A DNA stretch of 64,000 nucleotides from Neobacillus sp. CF12. GTDB lineage: Bacteria; Bacillota; Bacilli; Bacillales; Cytobacillaceae. The notes beneath the pieces are model-generated. The model was not told where the DNA came from and did no database searches. It saw only the letters and a list, made by a program, of their open reading frames with translations. This document shows, one piece after another, positions 9,077 through 16,850 of this stretch; the stretch's first letter is position 1; each line of letters starts with the position of its first letter. A program made the position numbers and the translations under genes. Where the stretch lies: the NCBI RefSeq assembly GCF_030348765.1, contig NZ_JAUCEU010000007.1, forward strand, positions 5,057,501-5,121,500, given 5' to 3'.

Positions 9077-10969
9077 ATGTGTGGTTTTATTGGTTGTGTA
9101 CACGACAAAGGACAAAATTATCGTGATGATCAAAAACAACAATTCAAAAATATGAACGATATTATAACCCATCGTGGACCCGATGATGATGGCTTTTATT
9201 ATGATGATCATATTCAATTTGGTTTTCGACGCTTAAGTATTATTGATATTGAATGCGGACATCAGCCGTTAACGTATGAAAATGAGCGTTATTGGATTAT
9301 TTTTAACGGAGAGGTATATAACTACGTAGAACTTCGTGAAGAATTGCTCAAAGAAGGATTACAGTTTGCGACAAATTCGGATACTGAAGTCATTATTGCT
9401 CTTTATAGCCATTTAAAAGAAAAGGCTGTAGAAAAACTCCGCGGAATGTTTGCCTTTACGATTTGGGATAAGCAAGAACAAACTTTATTCGGTGCTAGAG
9501 ACCCATTTGGGATTAAACCATACTTTTATTTTGTAGATGGGGAGAGAACGTTCTTTGCCTCCGAGAAAAAGAGTATCCTATTAGCCCTTGAAAATGATGT
9601 CTTAGACTATGATTCACTTCAGTACTATTTGACTTATCAGTTCGTTCCTGAACCAAATACGATGTCTAAAGGTATTCATAAGTTAGAGCCAGGACATTAT
9701 TTTACAAAGAAGATTGGCGCGCCAATGGAAATCAAAAGGTATTGGAAAGCGCACTTCAATCCGATTCAAAAATCAGAGTCAGGTTTTATCAAAGAAATAC
9801 AAGATGTGTTAATCGATTCAGTAAAAATGCATATGAGAAGTGATGTTCCGGTCGGTTCATTTCTTTCAGGTGGAATCGATTCGTCGATTATTGCATCAAT
9901 CGCAAAACAATTTCACCCCGCTATTAAGACGTTTTCTGTTGGCTTCGAGCACGAGGGATTCAGTGAAATCGATGTAGCAAAAGAAACAGCCGAAAAGTTG
10001 GGCGTAGAAAATATCAGTTATGTTATAACTCCACAGGAATACATGAATGAACTTCCAAAAATCATGTGGCATATGGATGATCCACTTGCAGATCCTGCTT
10101 GTATACCGCTTTACTTTGTGGCTCGTGAAGCAAGGAAGCATGTAACCGTCGTTCTTTCAGGTGAAGGTGCTGATGAATTATTCGGCGGCTACAATATTTA
10201 TCGGGAACCACAAGATTTAGAAATGTTTAATAAAATCCCAAGAGCAGGAAAATTATTGTTAAAAGGGATTGCAAACATAATGCCTGAGGGAATGAAGGGT
10301 AAAAGCTTTATTGAACGTGGTGTAACTCCGATGGAGGAACGCTATATTGGTAATGCGAAAATGTTTACTGAGGACGAAAAAAGAGAATTACTCTCCGTAT
10401 ATCGTGAAGGCTTACATTACACCGATATCACCAAACCGCTCTATGCAGAATCAAAAGGTTATGATCCTGTTGACACTATGCAATACATTGATATTCATAC
10501 TTGGATGCGCGGGGATATTCTTTTGAAAGCAGATAAAATGACGATGGCGCATTCTTTAGAGCTCCGTGTGCCATTTTTGGATAAAGTGGTGTTTGAAACA
10601 GCATCCAAAATACCAACAAGCTTAAAAACGGCTAATGGGACTACAAAGTATATTTTGCGAAAAGCGGCGGAAGGAATTGTTCCCGAGCATGTTTTAACCC
10701 GTAAGAAACTTGGTTTCCCAGTGCCAATTCGTCATTGGCTGAAGAATGAAATGAATGAGTGGGCAAAAACCATTATTCGCGAAAGCAGCACAGACCATTT
10801 AATCAATAAATCTTATGTTTTAAACCTTCTTGAAGATCACTGCCAAGGAAAAGCGGATAACAGCCGGAAAATTTGGACCGTTCTTATTTTTATGGTTTGG
10901 CATCAAGTATATGTAGAAGGCAAGTATTCCTTTTCAGGACAAAAAGAATTGTTGACAATGAAACAGTAA
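9077..10969 (+). CDS. asnB: Asparagine synthetase (glutamine-hydrolysing)
   Basis: 630 residues from the ATG at 9077, chosen because it exposes Cys2 (MCGFIG) as the N-terminal nucleophile after Met removal; the longer frame from 9065 would bury it. N-terminal class II glutamine amidotransferase domain (about 1-210, with RGPDDDG and NGEVYNY), then the ATP-pyrophosphatase synthetase domain with SGGIDSS near 264-270 and GEGADELFGGY. It converts aspartate, glutamine and ATP to asparagine. It has the length of B. subtilis AsnB and lies after metK as there. Some Bacillus AsnB-type enzymes amidate the cell wall instead, so substrate is not certain. Confidence 0.95.
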   Translation: MCGFIGCVHDKGQNYRDDQKQQFKNMNDIITHRGPDDDGFYYDDHIQFGFRRLSIIDIECGHQPLTYENERYWIIFNGEVYNYVELREELLKEGLQFATNSDTEVIIALYSHLKEKAVEKLRGMFAFTIWDKQEQTLFGARDPFGIKPYFYFVDGERTFFASEKKSILLALENDVLDYDSLQYYLTYQFVPEPNTMSKGIHKLEPGHYFTKKIGAPMEIKRYWKAHFNPIQKSESGFIKEIQDVLIDSVKMHMRSDVPVGSFLSGGIDSSIIASIAKQFHPAIKTFSVGFEHEGFSEIDVAKETAEKLGVENISYVITPQEYMNELPKIMWHMDDPLADPACIPLYFVAREARKHVTVVLSGEGADELFGGYNIYREPQDLEMFNKIPRAGKLLLKGIANIMPEGMKGKSFIERGVTPMEERYIGNAKMFTEDEKRELLSVYREGLHYTDITKPLYAESKGYDPVDTMQYIDIHTWMRGDILLKADKMTMAHSLELRVPFLDKVVFETASKIPTSLKTANGTTKYILRKAAEGIVPEHVLTRKKLGFPVPIRHWLKNEMNEWAKTIIRESSTDHLINKSYVLNLLEDHCQGKADNSRKIWTVLIFMVWHQVYVEGKYSFSGQKELLTMKQ

Positions 10970-10977
10970 GATAAGAA

Positions 10978-11008
10978 GCACCCATAAAAAAATTATGGGT
11001 GCTTTTTG
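10978..11008. terminator. Bidirectional terminator between asnB and ytoA
   Basis: Perfect stem GCACCCATAA / TTATGGGTGC with an A-rich loop and flanking T run, placed between converging genes. Confidence 0.85.
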
Positions 11009-11015
11009 TGTACGA

Positions 11016-11528
11016 TTATTTTTGTAATGACTTATAATACTGGGCTTTCTCTGCATATTCTGTATAAATCCTGTTCATCTCACTAATGTCGTATTCATTT
11101 AATTCTCTAATAACCTTTGCTGGTCTGCCAAATGCTAAGGTATTAGGCGGGATTTTTGTACCTTGTGACACAAGACTGCCTGCACCAATAAAAGCCCCTT
11201 CCCCGATTTCTGCTTTATCTAGGATAATGGAGCCCATCCCGATTAATGCCTTTTTACGAATAATGCAGCTATGAAGAATAACCTGATGACCAACTGTTAC
11301 TTCATCCTCTAGAATCAATGGATTGTTTGGACTTTGGTGCAGAACGGAATTGTCTTGAATATTAACTTTTTTACCGATAATAGTAGGTGCGACATCCCCT
11401 CTGATAACGGAATTAAACCATACGCTTGATTCCTCGCCAATTTCGACATCGCCAGTAATAGTGGTAAAATCTGCAATGAAAGCAGAATCTGCAATTTTTG
11501 GGTACTTTCCTTTGTAGGGATAAATCAT
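11016..11528 (-). CDS. ytoA: Gamma-carbonic anhydrase-like hexapeptide protein YtoA
   Basis: 170 residues forming a left-handed beta-helix: repeated [LIV]GxxxX hexapeptides from about residue 25 to 135 (ITGDVEIGEESSVWFNSVIRGD, HQVILHSCIIRKKALIGMGS). The three-His metal site typical of gamma-carbonic anhydrases can be matched with the His residues in VLHQS, VGHQV and LHSC. The family includes YrdA, CaiE and PaaY; physiological roles are mostly untested. The ATG follows AAAGGAGCGAC. Single gene, divergent from ytpA. Confidence 0.85.
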   Translation of the reverse strand: MIYPYKGKYPKIADSAFIADFTTITGDVEIGEESSVWFNSVIRGDVAPTIIGKKVNIQDNSVLHQSPNNPLILEDEVTVGHQVILHSCIIRKKALIGMGSIILDKAEIGEGAFIGAGSLVSQGTKIPPNTLAFGRPAKVIRELNEYDISEMNRIYTEYAEKAQYYKSLQK

Positions 11529-11608
11529 TTAAGTCGCTCCTTTTTGACTGTAATGCATATTCACTTTAATATTATACTAAATAGAATATTTTTCTAGGGG
11601 GAAAAACT

Positions 11609-12412
11609 ATGTGGAAGTGGGAAGCAGAAGGGGAAGCGAAGGCTGTAATCGTGATGGTTCATGGTGCAATGGAGCATCATCGACGTTACGGCTGGCTCAT
11701 CGAAATGTGGCGCAGGTCCGGATTTCATGTCATCATGGGTGATCTTCCTGGACAAGGCATGACAACAAGATCCCGCAGGGGCCATATAGATTCATTTGAA
11801 GAATATCCAAGTGAAGTGAAAGATTGGATTAAAGCAGCCTACCGTTATGAATTGCCTGTTTTTTTATTCGGACATAGTATGGGGGGCTTAATAGCAATTC
11901 GTTTGCTGCAGGAAGAAAAGTTTGACTTGGCTGGGGTTATTCTCTCATCACCATGCTTAGGATTGATTCATACGCCTCCCAAAATTTTAGACTTATTATC
12001 ACATGGTATAAATATTGTTTTCCCTTCATTACGAATGAATTCTGGTATAACGGTTGATATGGCTACCAGAAATCAAGATGTAATTGAGGCAGATCGGGAT
12101 GATACTCTATACATTACAAAAGTCTCAGTTAGGTGGTATCGTGAATTAGTAGGGGCAATGAAAGAAGCATTTCTATCAATCGATGGCACCAAGGATGTCC
12201 CTATGCTTGTTATGCAGGCTGGTGATGATAGAATTGTAAATAAGGTTCCAGTTAAAGAATGGTTCAACAATGTACCTTTATCCGAAAAAAGATACAAGGA
12301 ATGGCCAAAGCTCTATCATGAAATTTTTAATGAACCAGAACGGGAAGATATATTTGAGTACACAAAGGATTTCGTCATCAGCCAATTAAAAGCAATAGGT
12401 TATATTGTTTAA
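11609..12412 (+). CDS. ytpA: Lysophospholipase-like alpha/beta hydrolase YtpA
   Basis: 267 residues with HG at the oxyanion position (VMVHGAMEHH), nucleophile elbow GHSMGG with Ser90, Asp in MQAGDDRIV and His in LYHEIFNE. B. subtilis YtpA is a monoglyceride-lipase-type enzyme that generates lysophosphatidylglycerol, the antibiotic bacilysocin. No signal peptide, so it acts at the cytoplasmic face. The ATG follows AGGGGGAA. It is followed 18 bp later by ytpB, as in B. subtilis, suggesting a membrane-lipid operon. Confidence 0.9.
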   Translation: MWKWEAEGEAKAVIVMVHGAMEHHRRYGWLIEMWRRSGFHVIMGDLPGQGMTTRSRRGHIDSFEEYPSEVKDWIKAAYRYELPVFLFGHSMGGLIAIRLLQEEKFDLAGVILSSPCLGLIHTPPKILDLLSHGINIVFPSLRMNSGITVDMATRNQDVIEADRDDTLYITKVSVRWYRELVGAMKEAFLSIDGTKDVPMLVMQAGDDRIVNKVPVKEWFNNVPLSEKRYKEWPKLYHEIFNEPEREDIFEYTKDFVISQLKAIGYIV

Positions 12413-12430
12413 GAAGGGAAGTTTTACTCC

Positions 12431-13507
12431 ATGATGCCAATCAGACTCATGTCGAAAGTATACCGACGAATTATTCCAGCTGTTCATCAAGAACTAGGGT
12501 TTTGGAGGGCACGTGCAGAAAGTATCCCTAATCAGGAACTTAGAACACAAGCGTTAGCAAGTATTGAGCATAAAACCTTCCATTGTGAGGGTGGAGGTAT
12601 TCTTGCTATTTCTGCGAATGAAGAGTATAAACAGGCAGTAAAATTTATCGTAGCTTATCAAACCATAAGCGATTATCTAGATAATCTATGCGACAGGAGC
12701 ACTTCCCTTGATCCAATAGATTTTGCAGCTCTCCATGAATCGATGCATGATGCCCTTACATTAGAAAGAGAGCCTGAAAACTATTACAGGTTCCGTGAGG
12801 ATCAAAATGATGGCGGTTATTTACATGATTTAGTCCAAACGTGCAGATCTGTTTTAAAAGAAGTGGAGCATTATCCATTAATAAAAGACTACCTGGTTGA
12901 GCTTTGCAATTACTACTGTGACTTGCAAATACACAAGCATGTAATTCATGAAGAACGTGTGCCTAGATTGGAAAAATGGTTTGAAGTTCATCAAAACAAG
13001 CTCCCAGAGATGGAATGGTATGAGTTTTCTGCATGCTCTGGCTCCACATTGGGGATCTTTTGTCTGATTTCTTACGCAATGAGAGAGGACTTTAAGGCGG
13101 AAGATGCAGAAAGTATTCGGAAAGGATACTTTCCATACATACAAGGTCTTCATATCTTGTTAGATTATTTTATTGACCAAGAAGAAGATCGAGAAGGCGG
13201 CGACTTGAATTTTTGTTTTTATTATGAAAATCAAGAGACCCTTTTTAATCGTTTAAAGCATTTTGTCACGGAGGCAGACAGGCATACAGAATTTCTACCG
13301 CATAAAAAATTTCACCAACTCATTAATCGGGGGTTGTTAGGAATTTATTTATCTGATGGAAAGGTTCGCAAACAGAAAAATATCCGAAAATTAGCAAAGG
13401 GTATCATTAAAACTGGCGGGATTATTAGCTATTTCTTTTATATCAATGGAGTAGCCTATCGTTCCGTTCAGAAATGGATTCCCTCATTATTTACAAGACT
13501 TTCGTAA
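12431..13507 (+). CDS. ytpB: Tetraprenyl-beta-curcumene synthase YtpB (DUF2600)
   Basis: 358 residues, mostly helical, with Asp-rich helices DYLDNLCDR (about 81-89) and LDYFIDQEEDREGGD (about 247-261) that fit metal-diphosphate binding in this non-classical terpene cyclase family. B. subtilis YtpB cyclises tetraprenyl diphosphate to tetraprenyl-beta-curcumene, leading to sesquarterpenes reported to protect spores. The ATG follows AAGGGAAG; the second codon is also ATG. Co-transcribed with ytpA and ended by the terminator at 13544. Confidence 0.92.
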   Translation: MMPIRLMSKVYRRIIPAVHQELGFWRARAESIPNQELRTQALASIEHKTFHCEGGGILAISANEEYKQAVKFIVAYQTISDYLDNLCDRSTSLDPIDFAALHESMHDALTLEREPENYYRFREDQNDGGYLHDLVQTCRSVLKEVEHYPLIKDYLVELCNYYCDLQIHKHVIHEERVPRLEKWFEVHQNKLPEMEWYEFSACSGSTLGIFCLISYAMREDFKAEDAESIRKGYFPYIQGLHILLDYFIDQEEDREGGDLNFCFYYENQETLFNRLKHFVTEADRHTEFLPHKKFHQLINRGLLGIYLSDGKVRKQKNIRKLAKGIIKTGGIISYFFYINGVAYRSVQKWIPSLFTRLS

Positions 13508-13543
13508 AAAAGAGAAAACCAGGCCAAAGCCCCTGGTCAGATT

Positions 13544-13576
13544 GCCGAGAAAGGGTATTTTTCTCGGCATTTTTTT
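13544..13576 (+). terminator. ytpA-ytpB terminator
   Basis: GCCGAGAAA / TTTCTCGGC stem followed by seven T residues. A second small inverted repeat (ACCAGG..CCTGGT) precedes it. Confidence 0.88.
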
Positions 13577-13634
13577 ATTCTGAGTCTGACATAACGATTT
13601 TTCATTGAACATTGTACAAGCTATTTGTTTGTTT

Positions 13635-14102
13635 GAGGACTAATCGGATGCTCAGCCGGAAGGATTAGTCCTCAATCTGGGGTCTGGAGGACAAATCGGA
13701 CGAACAGCCGGAAGGATTAGTCCTCAATCCGGGGTCTTGAGGACTAATCAGACGAACAGCCGGAAGGATTAGTCCTCAATCTGGGGTCTTGAGGACAAAT
13801 CGTATGCTCAGCCGGAAGGATTAGTCCCCAATCCGGGTTCTTGAGGACAAATCGGACGAACAGCCGGAAGGATTAGTCCTCAATCCGGGGTCTTGAGGAC
13901 AAATCGGACGAACAGCCGGAAGGATTAGTCCTCAATCCGGGGTCTTGAGGACTAATCAGACGAACAGCCGGAAGGATTAGTCCTTAATCCGGGGTCTTGA
14001 GGACAAATCGGACGAACAGCCGGAAGGATTAGTCCTCAATCCGGATTCCTGAGGACAAATCGGATGCTCAGCCGGAAGGATTAGTCCTCAATCCGAGGGC
14101 TT
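13635..14102. repeat. Tandem array of nine 52-bp hairpin units
   Basis: Nine consecutive units begin with GAGGAC at 13635, 13687, 13739, 13791, 13843, 13895, 13947, 13999 and 14051, every one exactly 52 bp; a tenth decays after 14103. Each unit contains GAGGAC(T/A)AATC and about 17 nt later GATTAGTCCTC, forming an 11-bp hairpin, then AATCCGGGGTCTT. GGATT and AATCC within a unit offer an alternative smaller pairing. Units with GATGCTCAGCC (1, 4, 9) alternate with GACGAACAGCC units. The length is not a multiple of 3 and no reading frame spans the array, so it is not coding. It fills the spacer between the convergent ytpB and ytqB terminators. Confidence 0.95.
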
Positions 14103-14163
14103 GAGGACAAAGCGTACGTGCCACCTATTTTGAAAAATGCGGGTACATGGTTAAAGCTATAAA

Positions 14164-14196
14164 AAATTAATGGCTGTCGAGACTTTCTCGACAGCC
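14164..14196 (-). terminator. Terminator of the ytqA-ytqB operon
   Basis: Perfect 11-bp stem GGCTGTCGAGA / TCTCGACAGCC (14172-14196) with a T-rich stretch following on the reverse strand. Confidence 0.85.
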
Positions 14197-14218
14197 TGAC
14201 CAGGCCAAGGAGCCTGTT

Positions 14219-14791
14219 TTACCTTTTTTCAATTGCAATGATAAAAGGGGGATTATTTTGTTGGTTGATATATCGATACTGAAGGACATGAGCCTTCTTC
14301 TGGTCGATTTCCTGACAGTAGGTCAATAAAGCATCCCGCTCAACTGCGCCTTCAGCGTGGCCATGGTAAATCACAAGGATGATAATTCCTTCTGGAACCA
14401 TGATCTCTAGTAATTGTTCAATCGCTGCAATGGTGGTTACTGGTTTAGTCACAATTGTTTTATCACTGCCAGGTAAATAACCTAAGTTAAAGATTGCTGC
14501 TGTTACTTTACCGTGATGGCAAACAGGGATTAACTTATAAAGCTGTTCATGACCTGCGTGAAAGATGGTGACTCGATCCTCTAGCCCATGCTGCTTCAGT
14601 CGTTCTATACTCGTTTGAATGGCATCCTCTTGTACGTCAAATCCATACACTCTTCCGCTTTCACCAACGATGTTTGCTAGAAAAAGTGTATCATGACCAT
14701 TACCCAAGGTAGCGTCAACCACCACAGTGCCGCTAGTAACAGCCTTTTCAAGTAAATTCTTCGCAAAGGGAAGTATTCGCTCCAGCTTCAT
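14219..14791 (-). CDS. mnmM: tRNA wobble-uridine methyltransferase MnmM (YtqB)
   Basis: 190-residue class I SAM-dependent methyltransferase: motif I VVVDATLGNGHDTLFLA (about 23-39), acidic motif II GFDVQEDAI and post-II NLGYLPGSDK. Long labelled putative rRNA methylase, B. subtilis YtqB has been shown to methylate nm5s2U to mnm5s2U at position 34 of certain tRNAs and renamed MnmM. It begins 2 bp after the ytqA stop with its GAGGAA ribosome site inside the ytqA end, so the pair is translationally coupled. Confidence 0.88.
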   Translation of the reverse strand: MKLERILPFAKNLLEKAVTSGTVVVDATLGNGHDTLFLANIVGESGRVYGFDVQEDAIQTSIERLKQHGLEDRVTIFHAGHEQLYKLIPVCHHGKVTAAIFNLGYLPGSDKTIVTKPVTTIAAIEQLLEIMVPEGIIILVIYHGHAEGAVERDALLTYCQEIDQKKAHVLQYRYINQQNNPPFIIAIEKR

Positions 14792-14793
14792 GA

Positions 14794-15756
14794 TTAATTC
14801 CTCACCGTGCTCTTTTGATAAAACTTTCCTTGATAGCTGTCTCTTCTTTTAAGCTCAGCATCAATTGCGTTCAGTACTTCCCACTTATTGACACTCCACA
14901 TTGGTCCAACCATTAAGTCAATCGGTCCGTCACCAGTAATTCGATGAACGACCATTTCAGGTGGTAAAATTTCTAATTGGTCACATACTAAATTTACATA
15001 GTCTTCTTGAGATAGGAAATCGAGCATTCCCTTCTCATATTGTTTAACCATAGGAGTTCCTTTTAGTAAGTGAAGCAAATGAATTTTTATCCCTTGGACA
15101 TCTAGCTTCGCGACCTCTCGAGCCGTTTCCATCATCATTTCATTCGACTCAAGCGGTAATCCATTGATTATATGTGAGCAGATACGGATGCCGTGTTTTC
15201 TAAGCTTATTAACGCCTTCAACATAACATTGAAAATCATGAGCACGGTTGATTAATAATGCGGTACGTTCATGTACAGTTTGTAAACCGAGTTCAACCCA
15301 TAGATACGTCCTTTTGTTTAACTCTGCCAGGTATTCAACCACATCATCAGGAAGGCAGTCAGGACGAGTCGCAATCGATAATCCTACTACTCCCTCCTGC
15401 TTGAGAACCTTCTCGAATTTTTCACGAAGAACCTCAACAGGTGCATGGGTATTTGTATAAGCTTGGAAGTAGGCCATGTACTTGCCATCTTTCCATTTTG
15501 TATGCATTTTTTCTTTAATTTCAAGAAACTGTGTTTCCAAATCATCTGTTCGGTCACCGGCAAAATCACCAGAACCTGCAGCACTGCAAAAAGTACATCC
15601 GCCGTGTGCAACCGTACCATCACGGTTTGGACAATCAAAACCGCCATCTAAAGCAACTTTAAAAACTTTATGGCCAAATTGCTGGCGTAAATGATAGTTC
15701 CAAGTATGATAACGTTTATCGTCAGTAGCATATGGAAAAGGGTTGGTCTGAGTCAA
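14794..15756 (-). CDS. ytqA: Radical SAM protein YtqA (MnmL-type)
   Basis: 320 residues from the TTG at 15756, 7 nt after a perfect AAGGAGGT; a longer frame to 15786 lacks such a site. Cys42, Cys54 and Cys57 (CPNRDGTVAHGGCTFC) form the [4Fe-4S] radical SAM site of the TIGR01212 / YhcC type, with an Elp3-like core following. Recent work on B. subtilis assigns YtqA a role before MnmM, converting cmnm5(s2)U to nm5(s2)U in tRNA (name MnmL); I recall this rather than derive it. Operon ytqA-mnmM. Confidence 0.85.
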   Translation of the reverse strand: MTQTNPFPYATDDKRYHTWNYHLRQQFGHKVFKVALDGGFDCPNRDGTVAHGGCTFCSAAGSGDFAGDRTDDLETQFLEIKEKMHTKWKDGKYMAYFQAYTNTHAPVEVLREKFEKVLKQEGVVGLSIATRPDCLPDDVVEYLAELNKRTYLWVELGLQTVHERTALLINRAHDFQCYVEGVNKLRKHGIRICSHIINGLPLESNEMMMETAREVAKLDVQGIKIHLLHLLKGTPMVKQYEKGMLDFLSQEDYVNLVCDQLEILPPEMVVHRITGDGPIDLMVGPMWSVNKWEVLNAIDAELKRRDSYQGKFYQKSTVRN

Positions 15757-15840
15757 ATCAGAAACCTCCTTTTTATTTTTTAACATAACTTACATTTTAA
15801 CATGAAAAGAAGGGCTTATCCATTTGTAATAAATGTATAT

Positions 15841-15968
15841 GATCTAGCTCCAGCGCCTAGGGGCTCGGGATCATAAGCCAATCCGTCAAGAAGGTTAAAG
15901 AGCGCAACCTTCATGCCGGCTCGTCTTATGCCTGTCGCCCCTGGACAAGGCGCATCCGCTTTTCTATA
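15841..15968 (-). repeat. Family A dispersed repeat
   Basis: On the reverse strand it runs from AGAAAAGCGGATGCGCC to GGCGCTGGAGCTAGA and contains GACAGGCATAAGACGAGCCGGC and GGATTGGCTTATGA, shared almost word for word with the copy at 24607-24783 in the opposite orientation. The rest of the spacer to 16133 carries a smaller related palindrome (AGCGCCTAGGCAGCTTGCGCTAGGC, about 16048-16072 as two arms) and no gene. Confidence 0.85.
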
Positions 15969-16133
15969 TGGTAGTAATTATCAATCGTAAGTTGTAATAG
16001 GAACAGGAAGAGAGAACAAAATAAGAGATGAAGCCCTGAGCTTCAAGGCAGAAAAAGCATAAGCGCCTAGGCAGCTTGCGCTAGGCAAGATAAGGGTTCT
16101 GATCTGTGTCACCAAAAAGAAGGGGGTCCTTAG

Positions 16134-16421
16134 ATGGCTACACGTGCTTCAATGGACGCATTAATACAGCAGTGTGAAGATACAATTCGCTATGCGAAAG
16201 AACAATTTGAAACGAGCAGCCTTCAAGAGCATTACAATAATGATGACTATACGAAGGCCTTACAAGATCTTGAACAAACTTATCAGGATATTGCAAAAAT
16301 GGCCCATAGTGCAAATTCGCAGCAGCGGGATCAACTCCATCGTATGAGATTACAAATACAGCAACTTCAAAATACCATGATATTAGAAGGGCAGACTTAT
16401 ACAGGAGGAAACCTAACTTGA
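16134..16421 (+). CDS. ytzC: YtzC, DUF2524 family protein
   Basis: 95 residues, soluble and helical, with a coiled-coil-like pattern: EDTIRYAKEQFE, then LQDLEQTYQDIAKM, then QQRDQLHRMRLQIQQLQNTMIL. The length and the C-terminal QLxRMRLQxQxLQNxMIL pattern match B. subtilis YtzC (DUF2524). The ATG follows AAGGGGGTC. Its stop overlaps the start of the 59-residue gene at 16418. Function unknown. Confidence 0.88.
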   Translation: MATRASMDALIQQCEDTIRYAKEQFETSSLQEHYNNDDYTKALQDLEQTYQDIAKMAHSANSQQRDQLHRMRLQIQQLQNTMILEGQTYTGGNLT

Positions 16422-16597
16422 AAAAGCGCTCGAAAAAAAATAATCCAGAACAAAAAACTCGAAATGGCAGTAACAATCAAGATCTTGAACTTGGTCAAGA
16501 TGTTGATCTTGTAAAACAAGCAAAAAAGGTATACGAAAAATCTGGTGGACAGCCAGTGAAATCTAAATTCCATCAAGAAAAAAATCAATCATCTTAA
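16418..16597 (+). CDS. Small basic Lys/Asn/Gln-rich protein
   Basis: A 59-residue reading frame starts with TTG at 16418, overlapping the ytzC stop, 10 nt after a perfect AGGAGG, and ends just before a strong terminator at 16609. The product starts KKRSKKNNPEQKT and has a central DLELGQDVDLVKQAKKVY segment, then GGQPVKSKFHQEK. Composition (K, N, Q, no Cys, no Trp, hydrophilic) resembles small spore proteins; the GQDVDLVKQ segment is loosely like gamma-type SASP repeats, which is speculation. Translational coupling and terminator placement support it as a real gene. Confidence 0.7.
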   Translation: MKKRSKKNNPEQKTRNGSNNQDLELGQDVDLVKQAKKVYEKSGGQPVKSKFHQEKNQSS

Positions 16598-16608
16598 TAA
16601 AGCTCTTT

Positions 16609-16638
16609 GGTCTTCAACATCATGTTGAAGGCCTTTTT
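16609..16638 (+). terminator. Terminator after ytzC and the small gene
   Basis: GG(T)CTTCAACA with TGTTGAAG(G)CC around TCA and a run of T residues, 12 bp after the stop. Confidence 0.85.
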
Positions 16639-16716
16639 ATTTACAAAAACCTTAATATCACTATGAAAATAAGGTAAAATCGCCGTTCACAAATTAGAAA
16701 TAACTCAATATGTTTT

Positions 16717-16732
16717 TGTGATTTTGGTCACA
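16717..16732 (+). promoter_or_regulatory. Fnr-type box upstream of the nrf operon
   Basis: TGTGA-N6-TCACA is a perfect dyad at 16717-16732, matching the Bacillus Fnr/Crp-family consensus. A -10-like GATAAA at 16754-16759 would put transcription start near 16766, so the site centre lies at about -41.5, the position used by class II activators. No convincing -35 is present, as expected for an activated promoter. Confidence 0.75.
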
Positions 16733-16801
16733 GAATGCGATTGGCTATCATGGGATAAATAAGGTATGAATTTTAGTTTCTGAGCAAAAGTATGACGTTA
16801 C

Positions 16802-16819
16802 TTGTGAATGGGTTCACAA
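16802..16819 (+). promoter_or_regulatory. Rex-type operator
   Basis: TTGTGAATGGGTTCACAA is a perfect TTGTGAA-N4-TTCACAA dyad, the operator of Rex, the NADH/NAD+-sensing repressor of anaerobic genes. It lies between the inferred start of transcription and the ATG at 16851, where bound Rex would block elongation. Half-sites (TTCACAA) also occur at about 16686 and 16824. Confidence 0.75.
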
Positions 16820-16850
16820 AATATTCACAACTTGAAAGGAAGTAAACATA

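Noticed and set aside
13635..14102. CRISPR array
   Set aside because: Units are contiguous 52-bp repeats without unique spacers, and no cas genes are nearby.
13590..14165. Coding repeat protein
   Set aside because: The unit length leaves a remainder of 1 on division by 3 and no long open frame crosses the array.
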